Source: Sphingobium_A sp965228065
GTDB taxonomy: Bacteria > Pseudomonadota > Alphaproteobacteria > Sphingomonadales > Sphingomonadaceae
Assembly (NCBI GenBank): GCA_965228065.1
Contig: OZ245788.1
Span: 6,386,001 to 6,450,000, forward strand
Direction: 5' to 3'
DNA: 64,000 nucleotides
A model generated the notes under the pieces. It was not told the origin of the DNA. It did no database searches and worked only from the letters and a program-made list of their open reading frames with translations. The position numbers were made by a program, and so were the translations under genes. Of the stretch, positions 63,461 to 64,000 are shown piece by piece. Each line of letters starts with the position of its first letter. The first letter of the stretch is position 1.

Positions 63461-64000
63461 ATGTCCGCTTGCCGACTGTCGAGCATTCCACGAAGTGCCA
63501 TAATGACCGTCGTCGTCGGCAGCCTCATGGTCTTGCCCGCAGCATCGGCCACAGCCCCAACGGAAAAACCCATCGGGATCGAACGCTGGAGCGAGAGCGC
63601 CGGTACTGACGAAGACTATGTCATTTCCATTGCCATGCCTTCTGCGCCGGCGCCGCCCGGTGGGTATCCCGCTATCTACGTTCTCGACGCGCAATGGTCC
63701 TTCGAAACCCTGGCGGAAACAGCAAAGCTGCAGGAACCCGTCCTTGGCCCGATTGTCGTGATCGGCATTGGCTATCCTCACGGGCAAGAGGGAAGGCGCT
63801 TTCGGGACATGACGATCCCGGTCGATGGCTCGACCCTTCCCTCGAACCGGTTCGACCCGCCCTATGGCGAGATCGGCGGGGCGGATCGATTTCTTTCGTT
63901 CGTCACAGACAAGGTCATGCCGGCGGCAAAGCGGCGCGTTCGCATCGATCCTCGTCGACAGACCCTGTTCGGACATTCGCTCGGCGGCTTGCTTGTCCTC
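63461..64000 (+). CDS. Alpha/beta hydrolase esterase (Fes/IroE-like), N-terminal part
   Basis: The right edge of the window cuts this gene; 180 codons are visible. A signal peptide (TVVVGSLMVLPAASA) precedes a domain with 'AIYVLDAQWSFETLAE', 'PIVVIGIGYP' and 'FGHSLGGLLVL' at the end, where the Ser of GHSLGG is the catalytic nucleophile. The pattern is that of the esterase D/Fes/IroE family, which hydrolyses siderophore or small ester bonds in the periplasm. GGAGAGG upstream of ATG 63461 supports the start. It is divergent from the LuxR-type regulator gene, with 77 bases between, and is a candidate target. Confidence 0.8.
   Translation, partial: MSACRLSSIPRSAIMTVVVGSLMVLPAASATAPTEKPIGIERWSESAGTDEDYVISIAMPSAPAPPGGYPAIYVLDAQWSFETLAETAKLQEPVLGPIVVIGIGYPHGQEGRRFRDMTIPVDGSTLPSNRFDPPYGEIGGADRFLSFVTDKVMPAAKRRVRIDPRRQTLFGHSLGGLLVL

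Overview
The window is a high-GC chromosome segment from an alphaproteobacterium, most likely Sphingomonas or a close sphingomonad. The evidence is a small NDUFS4-type complex I subunit, two TonB-dependent receptors in catabolic operons, many exported hydrolases, and small exported proteins of sphingomonad style. This is inferred from gene content; no rRNA or tRNA gene was seen that would settle it. Both ends cut genes: a NUDIX hydrolase on the left and a serine esterase on the right.

Bases 1-19,815 are mostly housekeeping: NDUFS4-like subunit, HrpB helicase, DUF1801 protein, long-chain polyprenyl diphosphate synthase, chorismate mutase, an ABC-2 exporter pair, a PhoPQ-like two-component system with a small PepSY-like exported protein, an ABC-F ATPase, a stand-alone AceE-like pyruvate dehydrogenase E1, an SLC13 permease, a lipoprotein, and the classic divergent tesA / ybbA-ybbP block. 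Bases 19,856-23,315 carry two exported amide hydrolases (penicillin acylase family and L-asparaginase).

Bases 23,319-32,484 form the most interesting unit. A minus-strand run encodes a TonB-dependent receptor, a PhnD-PhnC-PhnE type ABC importer and a Tat-exported phospholipase C. Divergent from it is an RpiR/SIS regulator, followed convergently by a HAD-IIA phosphatase. AT-rich CTCA...TGAG palindromes sit upstream of the receptor/regulator and upstream of the phosphatase. I read this as an outer-to-inner-membrane route for an organophosphorus compound, run by a phosphosugar-type regulator. A long inverted repeat covers the ribosome binding site of phnD.

Bases 32,532-51,924 hold an AraC regulator, an FMN-binding protein, an XRE-cupin regulator, and many functions for peptides and D-amino-acid derivatives: beta-lactamase-fold hydrolase, gamma-glutamyltransferase, L,D-transpeptidase, MscS-type channel, a second TonB receptor in an operon with a dicarboxylate/amino-acid symporter and an M19 dipeptidase, an MFS exporter, and a D-aminoacylase-like enzyme that lacks the usual HxH metal motif.

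Bases 52,082-61,119 are an accessory stretch of small orphan genes (two HNH nucleases, a CX5R phosphatase, a GFA protein, MOSC protein, lipoproteins, unknowns) with long gene-poor gaps and one very AT-rich gene, suggesting a remodelled island. The right end has an APC amino-acid permease, a LuxR-type regulator and the truncated esterase. Three unrelated palindromic repeats lie between genes at about 306, 8,823 and 40,326.
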